Source of the DNA: JBNPEO01 sp050490315
GTDB lineage: Bacteria; Actinomycetota; Actinomycetes; Actinomycetales; Micrococcaceae
Length of the DNA: 64,000 bases
Assembly (NCBI RefSeq): GCF_050490315.1
Contig: NZ_JBNPEO010000011.1
Coordinates: 29,721 to 93,720 of the forward strand
Direction of reading: 5' to 3'
A program made the translations under genes and the position numbers. The notes under the pieces were generated by a model, which saw only the letters and a list, made by a program, of their open reading frames with translations, ran no database searches and was not told the origin of the DNA. Positions 17,888 through 25,423 of the stretch are shown one piece after another (within the stretch, counting starts at the first letter, position 1; each line of letters starts with the position of its first letter).

Positions 17888-18604
17888 TCATACGTTTTGC
17901 GGTGGATCCGTGGTGGTGGCTTCTGTTGCGGCCAATTGCTGCTTGACGGTGGCTGCGTAGACATCAACGTATTCCTGGCCGGAAAGTCGCATCAATTCAG
18001 CCATGATCTCATCCACCACTATCCGTTGAACGTTTCGGTCATCAGCTTGGTCGGCGTAGCGGCTGAAGTCCATTGGTTCGCCAAAGATCACGCCAATCCG
18101 GCGGATGTTGGGCATTCGTTTGCCAATGGGCTGAACCTTATCCGTGCCAATCATGGCCACGGGAATCACTGGAACACCGGATTCGAGGGCAAGCTTGGCC
18201 ACACCAACTTTGCCGCGGTACAAACGACCATCGGGGCTGCGCGTTCCTTCGGGATAGATGCCTAAGAGCTCCCCGCGGTTCAGAACATCCCCGCCAGCAT
18301 TCAAAGACAATGCGGAGGCCGCGCCACCGGAGCGGTCCATCGGCAGCTGGTTGGTCAGGCGGAAGAAGGCAGCGGTCAAACGGCCCTTTATCCCTTTACC
18401 AGTGAAGTACTCCGATTTGGCCAAAAAGACCACAGGCCGTGGCACCATCAGAGGCATAAAAATGGAGTCAGAAAAAGACAAGTGGTTGGAAGCCAAGATG
18501 GCAGAACCCTCGCGCGGAATGTTGTCCAAGCCCTTAACCCATGGCCGGAACAGCAATCTCACAATCGGGCCCAAAAAAATGACCTTCATCACCCAATAGA
18601 ACAC
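17888..18604 (-). CDS. 1-acyl-sn-glycerol-3-phosphate acyltransferase-like protein
   Basis: PlsC-type acyltransferase (238 aa) that by family acylates lysophosphatidic acid or a related glycolipid acceptor. The catalytic NHLSFSDS (HX4D, near residue 40), the GIYPEGTRSPDG substrate motif (near 116) and VPVIPVAMIG are in order. One N-terminal hydrophobic segment gives membrane attachment. The start is GTG with AGAGG upstream. The position after aroG matches the Rv2178c-Rv2182c order of mycobacteria. A 13-bp inverted repeat lies in the divergent promoter region upstream. A second paralogue lies at 35.9 kb. Confidence 0.9.
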   Translation of the reverse strand: MFYWVMKVIFLGPIVRLLFRPWVKGLDNIPREGSAILASNHLSFSDSIFMPLMVPRPVVFLAKSEYFTGKGIKGRLTAAFFRLTNQLPMDRSGGAASALSLNAGGDVLNRGELLGIYPEGTRSPDGRLYRGKVGVAKLALESGVPVIPVAMIGTDKVQPIGKRMPNIRRIGVIFGEPMDFSRYADQADDRNVQRIVVDEIMAELMRLSGQEYVDVYAATVKQQLAATEATTTDPPQNV

Positions 18605-18622
18605 GTTCAGACCTCTTTCGGC

Positions 18623-18673
18623 AGGCTTGCACCGGCGACTATTTCCCCACCTCAGGCGTACCGGTGCAAGCCT
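18623..18673. promoter_or_regulatory. Large inverted repeat in the plsC-like/esterase divergent promoter
   Basis: AGGCTTGCACCGG (18623-18635) and CCGGTGCAAGCCT (18661-18673) are perfect 13-bp arms separated by 25 bases. They fill much of the 110-base space between a leftward and a rightward start. No T-run follows either arm. A -10-like TACTCT abuts the right arm. Paired binding of a dimeric regulator to both arms, or an RNA stem in the plsC-like leader, are the obvious readings. Confidence 0.55.
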
Positions 18674-18714
18674 ACTCTAGTGAGAAATCCAGTGAACAGT
18701 GACACGATGGAACT

Positions 18715-19527
18715 ATGGATTCACTCGAAAAACCCGTGGTTCCGCTTGCTACATCTGGGCTGCTGAAAGCTGATAGTGCTGGCGGATATCAGTACCCGGG
18801 TCACGGCCAGAACGCCGAAATTGGGGTAGCTGTGAGCCATGGGTTTACCGGCAGCACACAAGACGTCCTACCGTGGGCACAAGCTTTGGCAGCACAAGGC
18901 TACGCAGTACGTGTTCCCTTGCTGCCAGGGCACGGCACTTCATGGCGGGATTTGCAGATATCCCGCTGGCGGCAGTGGGCCACCTGCTATGAAGCTGCCT
19001 ACCTAGAACTTCGAGGACAAACTCGTCTCACCTTCACCGCTGGCCTCTCAATGGGCGGCACTCTTGCCCTTCGCACGGCATCGACGCACGGAGCTTGTGG
19101 AGTATTAGCCGTTAATCCTGCGCTGTCTTTTTACGATCGCCGCGTCAAAGCTGTGGCGTTGCTGAAGTACCTGATGCCTACCACGTCGCCAATCGAAGAG
19201 GGCGAGACAACAACTTCCACCCAGGGGCTCCCGGACACTGGCGGCGACTACTCCGTGACACCTTTGGCCGCTGTCCATCAGCTAAAGCGTCTTTTTAGCA
19301 ATACACGGCGCAAAATTCGGGGACTCGATGTACCCGTGCTGGTCTTTAAGTCAGAGCAGGACTCGGTGGTTCCGGCGAACTCACTGGAATTTATTCGAAC
19401 ATCGGTAGCGGCACAAAGACTTGAAGTGGTGACCCTGGTTCGTAGTTCGCACGTGGCTACTTTGGATGTTGAAGCCGGTCTCATTGCCCAACACAGTGTG
19501 GACTTCATTTCCCGCATGACTCGCTGA
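18715..19527 (+). CDS. Alpha/beta-hydrolase, carboxylesterase/monoacylglycerol lipase-like (first of pair)
   Basis: A 270-aa serine hydrolase resembling the Est30-type carboxylesterases. Visible are the oxyanion-hole HGFTGS (42-47), the block LLPGHGTSW, the nucleophile elbow GLSMGG (S112), Asp216 in SEQDSVVP and His246 in SSHVATLD. No signal peptide, so it is cytoplasmic. The substrate is unknown; short-chain acyl or monoacylglycerol esters are likely. It is followed 61 bases later by a paralogue with the same motifs, and is divergent from the plsC-like acyltransferase. Confidence 0.88.
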   Translation: MDSLEKPVVPLATSGLLKADSAGGYQYPGHGQNAEIGVAVSHGFTGSTQDVLPWAQALAAQGYAVRVPLLPGHGTSWRDLQISRWRQWATCYEAAYLELRGQTRLTFTAGLSMGGTLALRTASTHGACGVLAVNPALSFYDRRVKAVALLKYLMPTTSPIEEGETTTSTQGLPDTGGDYSVTPLAAVHQLKRLFSNTRRKIRGLDVPVLVFKSEQDSVVPANSLEFIRTSVAAQRLEVVTLVRSSHVATLDVEAGLIAQHSVDFISRMTR

Positions 19528-19588
19528 TTCGCCGCGCACATCACGCTGGGCCTTGGGCATCAGGCAGCTGTAGGGGAAGATAATTTAT

Positions 19589-20404
19589 ATGACGTCATTG
19601 CCAGCCGTTTCAGATCCCGCCCATAACCCGTTTAGTCACACAGGTTCGGGCGAGCTATGCCGGATTGGTGTTGCAGTGTGCCACGGATTCACCGGTAGCC
19701 CCGCCTCAATGCGTGAATGGGCCCAGCACCTTGCTGACGCGGGCTTCAGTGTGGAGCTCCCCTTGTTGCCCGGTCACGGCACCTCATGGCAAGACCTAGC
19801 AACGCGTCGCTGGCAAGAGTGGTACCAGGCTTTTGACGCGGCCTACCAAGATCTCGCTTCCCGTTGCGACTACGTTTTTGTGGTGGGTCTTTCCATGGGC
19901 GGCTGCCTGGCTCTACGTGCCGCGGCTCTCCGGCCGGTCTCTGGTGTGGTTCTGGTCAACCCAGGGTTGGTGATTGATGATTGGCGCGCGCCGCTCACTG
20001 GCTTCCTCAAACACATTGTGAAATCCACACCTCCGATCTCTAATGACATCGTCAAGTCGGGAGTGGACGAGCGCGCTTATTCACGCACCCCGGTAGCCGC
20101 CGCCCACGAACTTGGAAAACTTTTCGCCAACACCCGCGATTTGCTGCCGCAGATTACGGCGCCGGTACAGGTTTACCGGTCGACCACAGACCATGTGGTT
20201 TCCGAGAGCAGCATGGTCGCTTTGCGCAGCGGTCTGACTGGTGCACCGCTAGAAGTCATTCCGCTGCTCAACAGCTATCACGTGGCCACCATGGACAACG
20301 ACGCGCCGGTCATTTTTAACGGCTCAGTGGAGTTCATCAGACGAGTTTCTCGGTCCACCATGGGCTCCTCCACTACTGCGGAGAGCGCTGATGACAAGGT
20401 CTGA
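19589..20404 (+). CDS. Alpha/beta-hydrolase, carboxylesterase-like (second of pair)
   Basis: A 271-aa paralogue of the preceding gene. The catalytic set is S102 (GLSMGG), D201 (YRSTTDHVV) and H231 (SYHVATMD), with HGFTGSPAS as oxyanion loop and the same LLPGHGTSW block. Tandem duplication with divergence is evident. ATG start; AGGGGAAG lies somewhat far upstream. Its 3' end overlaps the next gene by 14 bases, suggesting a small operon. No secretion signal. Confidence 0.88.
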   Translation: MTSLPAVSDPAHNPFSHTGSGELCRIGVAVCHGFTGSPASMREWAQHLADAGFSVELPLLPGHGTSWQDLATRRWQEWYQAFDAAYQDLASRCDYVFVVGLSMGGCLALRAAALRPVSGVVLVNPGLVIDDWRAPLTGFLKHIVKSTPPISNDIVKSGVDERAYSRTPVAAAHELGKLFANTRDLLPQITAPVQVYRSTTDHVVSESSMVALRSGLTGAPLEVIPLLNSYHVATMDNDAPVIFNGSVEFIRRVSRSTMGSSTTAESADDKV

Positions 20405-20864
20405 GGCGGAGGGTTCCGGCACCGGAGCCAACCAGAATGATCAAGCCACGTGGCTGGATCTTGTGGCGCGCCTAGAGTCCATGCCAACTGCGCTTCCCGA
20501 GTCTAAGCAGGAGCCTGAAACTCAGTCACGGCAGGAGCCCTTGCCGGAAGCCAAACCAGAGCGGAGCGTCAAAGACTTAGTCACCCCTGCTTACGGTCCG
20601 CGTGACTACATCGCAGAGGAGGAACCGGAGGAATTCGTTCCCGAAGAACCGCCGTCGTTAGCTGGGGCCGCGCCACAATCGGTGCTCGCTTGGCTGGGCG
20701 CAGTGGGAGCCCCGCTTGCTTTGGTCTTGTGTGTGATCTTCTTCCGAAACGTTCCCGCGGTGGGCGTGTGGGCCCTCATCGCCATTTTTGTTGCCTCGGT
20801 GGTTTTTTTGATGTGGCGACTTCCGCAAGAAAAAGATGACCACGACGACGGAGCAAGGCTTTAG
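20391..20864 (+). CDS. Small two-helix membrane protein, function unknown
   Basis: A 157-aa protein with a hydrophilic, Glu/Pro-rich N-terminal ~90 residues, then two membrane helices (about 100-121 and 126-148) and a short acidic tail (DDHDDGARL). No family is recognised. Its ATG lies inside the end of the second esterase gene, so the two are probably co-translated. The acidic N-terminus is probably cytoplasmic and could dock the esterases or an acyltransferase to the membrane, but that is a guess. Confidence 0.7.
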   Translation: MTRSEAEGSGTGANQNDQATWLDLVARLESMPTALPESKQEPETQSRQEPLPEAKPERSVKDLVTPAYGPRDYIAEEEPEEFVPEEPPSLAGAAPQSVLAWLGAVGAPLALVLCVIFFRNVPAVGVWALIAIFVASVVFLMWRLPQEKDDHDDGARL

Positions 20865-20878
20865 CAGCCAACGCGCCT

Positions 20879-21943
20879 TTAGCGGCCCGCCGTCCGCCCA
20901 CTAACCCGCGAAAGATCTGCCGCGCCGATCAGTCCGGCATGCTCACCCAGTGCGGCGAGGGTGATTGTTGCGGGCGGGCGGAAGCCACGGCCGGTCAAGT
21001 GCCGTTTAAAGGATCTTTCAGCGGGTTCCAATAACAGTGCACCGGCTGTGGAAAGCCCCCCGCCGATCACAAAGGTTCCGGGGTCCAATGCCGCGGCGAG
21101 ATTGGCAAGGCCTAGGCCCAGCCATTCCCCCACGTCTTGGATGAGTTCCATCGAGGCAGCGTCGCCAGCTTGGGCTGCTTCGGTGACTGTCACTCCCGTG
21201 ATCTTTGAACTGACACCACCCACGGCTCGTAGAAGTTCTTGGGCCACTGGCGAATTAGCCTCAGCGAGCCCCCGCGCTTCCCTGCCCAAGGCGTTCCCTG
21301 AGGCGTATTGCTCCCAACAGCCACGGTTGCCGCATTCACAGCGGTGCCCGCCCGGGACCATAATCTGATGCCCAAACTCCCCTGCCACACCGAACCGGCC
21401 ACGTTCGAGTTTGCCGTCGTAAACCATACTGCCGCCGATTCCGGTTCCCAAAGTGATGCACACCAAGCGGTCTTCGCCCCGCCCCGCTCCGAAGCGCCAC
21501 TCGCCCCAGCCGGCGGCATCGGCGTCGTTCACTAAAAGGACTTTGCGCTGCAAAAGCCGTTCCAGATTTTCCCGAACGGGCTCATTGCGCCAAGCGAGGT
21601 GCGGGCTAAAGAGGACTGTGGCACCGGCCAGATCCATCCAGCCAGCTGCACCGATGCCAACGCTTGATACGCGGTGCCCCTCACTAAGTTCCTTAACAAG
21701 TTCAACGATCACGCTTTCGACGGCGCGAGGATCACTTCCCGGGGTCTCGCGCCGGGCGCTGGCTAGAATGTTCCCGTCAGCGTCCACAACGCCGGCCGCA
21801 ACTTTGGTCCCACCGATGTCTATACCAATGGCGTGCCCTCGTCGGCGCAGCCGCAGACTGGCTGCTCTAGGGCGCGGTACTGAACGAAACGCTTGTCGGC
21901 GCGAGCTGCGGGGGCCTTGATGATGCGCGGAAAAGGGTGCCAT
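20879..21943 (-). CDS. ROK-family glucokinase
   Basis: ATP-dependent sugar kinase (354 aa), most likely glucokinase. The phosphate loop IGIDIGGTKVAAGV begins near residue 40. VNDADAAGWGEWRFG holds the catalytic Asp, and GHRCECGNRGCWEQYASG is the zinc site of ROK proteins. No N-terminal DNA-binding domain is present, so it is a kinase rather than a repressor. ATG 21943 is preferred over the upstream TTG because AGGATGG lies six bases before it. The first ~35 residues are basic and low complexity. It is convergent with the preceding membrane-protein gene and divergent from fadD. Confidence 0.9.
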   Translation of the reverse strand: MAPFSAHHQGPRSSRRQAFRSVPRPRAASLRLRRRGHAIGIDIGGTKVAAGVVDADGNILASARRETPGSDPRAVESVIVELVKELSEGHRVSSVGIGAAGWMDLAGATVLFSPHLAWRNEPVRENLERLLQRKVLLVNDADAAGWGEWRFGAGRGEDRLVCITLGTGIGGSMVYDGKLERGRFGVAGEFGHQIMVPGGHRCECGNRGCWEQYASGNALGREARGLAEANSPVAQELLRAVGGVSSKITGVTVTEAAQAGDAASMELIQDVGEWLGLGLANLAAALDPGTFVIGGGLSTAGALLLEPAERSFKRHLTGRGFRPPATITLAALGEHAGLIGAADLSRVSGRTAGR

Positions 21944-22069
21944 AAGCAACCATCCTACGGCGGAATGCCCAATGTTACTGGCGAGTAGGTATAATCTAAA
22001 TCACAGCAATCCCCGGGCGACTAGAGTTAGATCAAGCCCCCTTGGGGAACGGATATCGAAGGAGCTATC

Positions 22070-23881
22070 GTGCGCGAACTCAGCGTCCCTCCCCTGGTCA
22101 ATGTGGCCCCGGAGATCAACATCACCGATCTAGTACTGCGGCAAAGCAATTCTGCCGCGAATCCTGCACTATTTTCGGTCCGTGACGCTGCAGGAACATG
22201 GAATGATATTTCGGCCAAAGACTTCCACGCCGATGTGGTGCGCATTGCAAAAGGCTTGATGGCAAGCGGTGTGGCCGCCGGTGACCGTGTGGGAATTATG
22301 GCCCGCACTCGTTACGAATGGGCCCTTGTGGACTTCGCTATTTGGTTCTCCGGCGCCGTTTCTGTACCAATCTACGAAACCTCCTCCCCCTCGCAAGTCG
22401 CATGGAACCTGGGCGATTCGGGTGCCGTCGCCGCTTTTGCCGAATCTAGTAACCACGAGAACATCATCCGTGCAGCAGCCGCCTCAGAGAACCTGGCAGC
22501 GCTAAAAAACGTTTGGCAGTTGGAGGGCCGTGGACTCGATGCGCTTCGTAAGGCGGGCGTTAATGTCAGCGATGAAGAACTGGAAACCCGCCGTTCCACC
22601 GCAAACCTTGCTGACGTTGCCACGATTATCTACACCTCCGGAACCACCGGACGCCCCAAAGGCTGCGAACTGACACATGGCAACTTTGTGGAGCTTTCGG
22701 ACAATGCTCTTGCGAGCTTGGGCGAAATCGTGAATCAGAACGCCAAGACCATTATGTTTTTGCCCTTGGCCCACGTCTTCGCTCGATTCATCTCAGTGCT
22801 CAGTGTTGCAGCGGGAGCCACGGTTGCCCATACGCCAGATATCAAGAACCTTTTGGCGGATCTGCAGAGCTACCAGCCAACCTTCATTTTGGCCGTTCCC
22901 CGCGTTTTCGAGAAGGTTTACAACTCAGCACTGACCAAGGCCGAGGACGGCGGCAAGGGCGCCATCTTCCACAAGGCCGCCGAGACCGCTATCGCCTACG
23001 CCCGCGCGCAGCAGAACGGCAAAGCCGGCTTGGGTCTTAAGATCAAGCACGCCGTGTTCGACAAGCTCGTCTACGCCAAACTGCGCACGGCCATGGGTGG
23101 CCACGTTGCGCATGCTGTCTCTGGTGGTGGCCCGCTGGGTGAACGCCTAGGCTACTTCTTCCAAGGGATTGGAATGCAGATCCTCGAAGGCTACGGGCTC
23201 ACTGAAACCACTGCGCCCATCACAGTTAACACTCCGGCCCGCATCAAGATTGGGACAGTAGGCCGCCCACTTCCAGGTAACGCAGTCAAGATTGCAGACG
23301 ACGGCGAAATTCTCGCCAAGGGTTTCTGTGTCATGCGCGGTTACTACAAGCGCGCCGAACTCACCGAGCAGGCCTTTACCGATGGCTGGTTCCACACCGG
23401 AGACATTGGCGAGCTCGATACCGACGGCTTTTTGAAGATTACTGGCCGCAAAAAGGAAATCATCGTTACCGCCAGTGGAAAGAACGTTGTTCCGGCCCTC
23501 CTTGAGGACCAGATTCGCGCCGATGCTTTGGTGTCCCAGGTCCTTGTGGTTGGTGACAACCGCCCCTTTATCGGAGCCCTGGTTACCCTCGATGAGGAAG
23601 CACTTCCGGGCTGGCTGGAACGTCACAACCTTTCCGGCAAAATGAGCATCGATGACGCCGTCAAGGATCCTCAGATTCATGCTCAGGTCCAGAAGCTGAT
23701 TGACCGCGCCAACCAGTCGGTCAGCCACGCGGAGGCCATCAAATCATTCCGGATCGTCACCAGTGATTTCACTGAAGCATCGGGTCACCTGACTCCCTCT
23801 TTGAAGGTCAAACGAGCTCAGGTCATCAAGGACTATGACGCCGTTATTGAAGAAATGTATTCAGCTAAAAAGCCGTCTTAG
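22070..23881 (+). CDS. Long-chain fatty-acid--CoA ligase (FadD15-like)
   Basis: AMP-forming acyl-CoA synthetase (603 aa). The P-loop IIYTSGTTGRPKGCELTHGN is near residue 187, EGYGLTETTAPITVN near 372, and the hinge/signature WFHTGDIGELDTDGFLKITG near 445, ending in the catalytic-Lys region of the C-terminal lid. GTG start with AAGGAG. The position matches fadD15 (Rv2187) in mycobacteria. Role: activates fatty acids for lipid synthesis or degradation; soluble or peripheral. A strong terminator follows. Confidence 0.93.
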   Translation: MRELSVPPLVNVAPEINITDLVLRQSNSAANPALFSVRDAAGTWNDISAKDFHADVVRIAKGLMASGVAAGDRVGIMARTRYEWALVDFAIWFSGAVSVPIYETSSPSQVAWNLGDSGAVAAFAESSNHENIIRAAAASENLAALKNVWQLEGRGLDALRKAGVNVSDEELETRRSTANLADVATIIYTSGTTGRPKGCELTHGNFVELSDNALASLGEIVNQNAKTIMFLPLAHVFARFISVLSVAAGATVAHTPDIKNLLADLQSYQPTFILAVPRVFEKVYNSALTKAEDGGKGAIFHKAAETAIAYARAQQNGKAGLGLKIKHAVFDKLVYAKLRTAMGGHVAHAVSGGGPLGERLGYFFQGIGMQILEGYGLTETTAPITVNTPARIKIGTVGRPLPGNAVKIADDGEILAKGFCVMRGYYKRAELTEQAFTDGWFHTGDIGELDTDGFLKITGRKKEIIVTASGKNVVPALLEDQIRADALVSQVLVVGDNRPFIGALVTLDEEALPGWLERHNLSGKMSIDDAVKDPQIHAQVQKLIDRANQSVSHAEAIKSFRIVTSDFTEASGHLTPSLKVKRAQVIKDYDAVIEEMYSAKKPS

Positions 23882-23903
23882 CTCTTTTACTAGCAGCTAA
23901 GCC

Positions 23904-23943
23904 AGAAGGGGCGGACCAAGCATTTGCTTGGTCCGCCCCTTCT
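23904..23943. terminator. Bidirectional intrinsic terminator between fadD and the MinD-like gene
   Basis: AGAAGGGGCGGACCAAGCA and its exact complement TGCTTGGTCCGCCCCTTCT are separated by only TT, giving 19-bp perfect arms. The stop codons of two convergent genes lie on either side (23881 and 23972), so it can serve both. The T-run is short (CCCCTTCT). Confidence 0.88.
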
Positions 23944-23971
23944 ACGTATGAGCTCCTATCAGACGGACTTT

Positions 23972-25321
23972 CTAGTCGTCGACGAGTTCGTCAACCACAA
24001 GAGCCGCAAGCTCAACAGCTGCGCTTCGGGTAGCTGGCGCAAGCTTAGCCAACTCAATACGCGAGCCTTCCGCCAAATGTTTGTCGTAGGGAATGCGCAC
24101 TACGTTCTTCACACGGGAGCGGAAGTGATCCTCAATCTCGTTGACATTCACCCGGGTGCCAACGCCTGCGGACATGTTGATCACCACTGTCGCCTTGCGG
24201 ACCAGGTCTTCCCTGCCGTGTGCTTCTAGCCACGACAGCGTCTCCGAGGCGAGCCGTGCTTCGTCAACGCTGCCACCGGAAACCAACACAACGGCGTCGG
24301 CCTTTTCTAGCGTGCCTTTCATCACCGAGTGAACCATTCCGGTACCAGAATCGGTGAGAACAATAGAGTAGTAGCGGCCCAAGATGTCAGTAACGGCACG
24401 GTAGTCGGCGTCGTCGAAGGCGTGTGCCACGGTGGGATCCGTGTCAGAGGCGAGCACGTCCAAACGTGAGCCTTCGCGCGCGGTGTAGTTGGAGAGCTGA
24501 GTAAAAGAATTTACGTTGAAGCGCTCTTTTACCAAGTGACGAGCCGTGAAGTCCGCACGGCCTGGTGAGCGGTCTGATAGAGTACCGCGGTCCGGGTTAG
24601 CGTCCATGGCGATCACACGGTCTTCACGTAGATCTGCCAGCACCATACCCAAGAGTGTGGTTACGGTTGTTTTACCAACACCACCCTTGCGTGAGAGCAC
24701 AGGAACATATCGAGTTTGCTCGCCTAACCGCACTGCGATGCGGTGCTCAAGAACACGCTGGATTCGAACCCTGTCCGAGTCTCCCAAATTTACGAAGCCA
24801 AAGGTCGCTTGGTAGAGCCACCGGCGCCAACCAGATACTGGTGCAGCAGCTGTTTTCTCCAATAGCCGGTCTGCCGTTAGCGACGAGGCAGCTTCAGGAC
24901 CAGCGGCCTTGGTGCGACGCTCGCTGACGCCCGGGGCCCCAATGTCCACGGCGTTGCGCTCATTGCTGAGCTCCTCTTCGACCTCGACCTTTTCACGCGC
25001 TGGTTCCGTGCTCAGTGGCGCACCGTTGGGCTTCCACTGAGTCTGGGCGCCAACTATGCCGACACCGGCAGTCACCATCCCCGCAGGAGGAACAGCGGGG
25101 ATACCCGGGATAGTGGCCGGGTCAACAACCGTAGCGGCACTGATTTCCGCTGTAGCTTCTGGCTCGGCCTCTTCAACGCCGTTTTCTGCTGCGAAGGAGT
25201 CCTCGGCTTCTGCCGCTTCAGAGCCGTCGAATTCAGCGACGAGCTCTCCAGAACCATCCTCTGCCGATACATCCTGCGCCGAAGGATCGTTGCCCTGGGT
25301 GGGCGTGCTTTTCTGAGTCAT
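23972..25321 (-). CDS. MinD/ParA-superfamily ATPase with long acidic N-terminus
   Basis: A 449-aa protein. About 145 N-terminal residues are Glu/Ala/Pro-rich and probably disordered. The C-terminal ATPase has a deviant Walker A (RKGGVGKTT, near 211-219), AMDANPDRGTLSDRS and IVLTDSGTGMVHSVM. This architecture matches actinobacterial ATPases such as EspI, which are linked to type VII secretion, but no secretion genes lie nearby. The aspartate after the Walker motif suggests ATP-dependent dimerisation. ATG start. Function unknown; septum, polar or secretion positioning is possible. Confidence 0.8.
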   Translation of the reverse strand: MTQKSTPTQGNDPSAQDVSAEDGSGELVAEFDGSEAAEAEDSFAAENGVEEAEPEATAEISAATVVDPATIPGIPAVPPAGMVTAGVGIVGAQTQWKPNGAPLSTEPAREKVEVEEELSNERNAVDIGAPGVSERRTKAAGPEAASSLTADRLLEKTAAAPVSGWRRWLYQATFGFVNLGDSDRVRIQRVLEHRIAVRLGEQTRYVPVLSRKGGVGKTTVTTLLGMVLADLREDRVIAMDANPDRGTLSDRSPGRADFTARHLVKERFNVNSFTQLSNYTAREGSRLDVLASDTDPTVAHAFDDADYRAVTDILGRYYSIVLTDSGTGMVHSVMKGTLEKADAVVLVSGGSVDEARLASETLSWLEAHGREDLVRKATVVINMSAGVGTRVNVNEIEDHFRSRVKNVVRIPYDKHLAEGSRIELAKLAPATRSAAVELAALVVDELVDD

Positions 25322-25423
25322 GTCTCCAACCTGGTGTTGACTGCTGCAAATGGCATGGCGTATCCACAGCTTTCATTCAGATTCAGCTTATCGCCCCAAT
25401 GCCCCATAGCGGCCGAACCAGCC

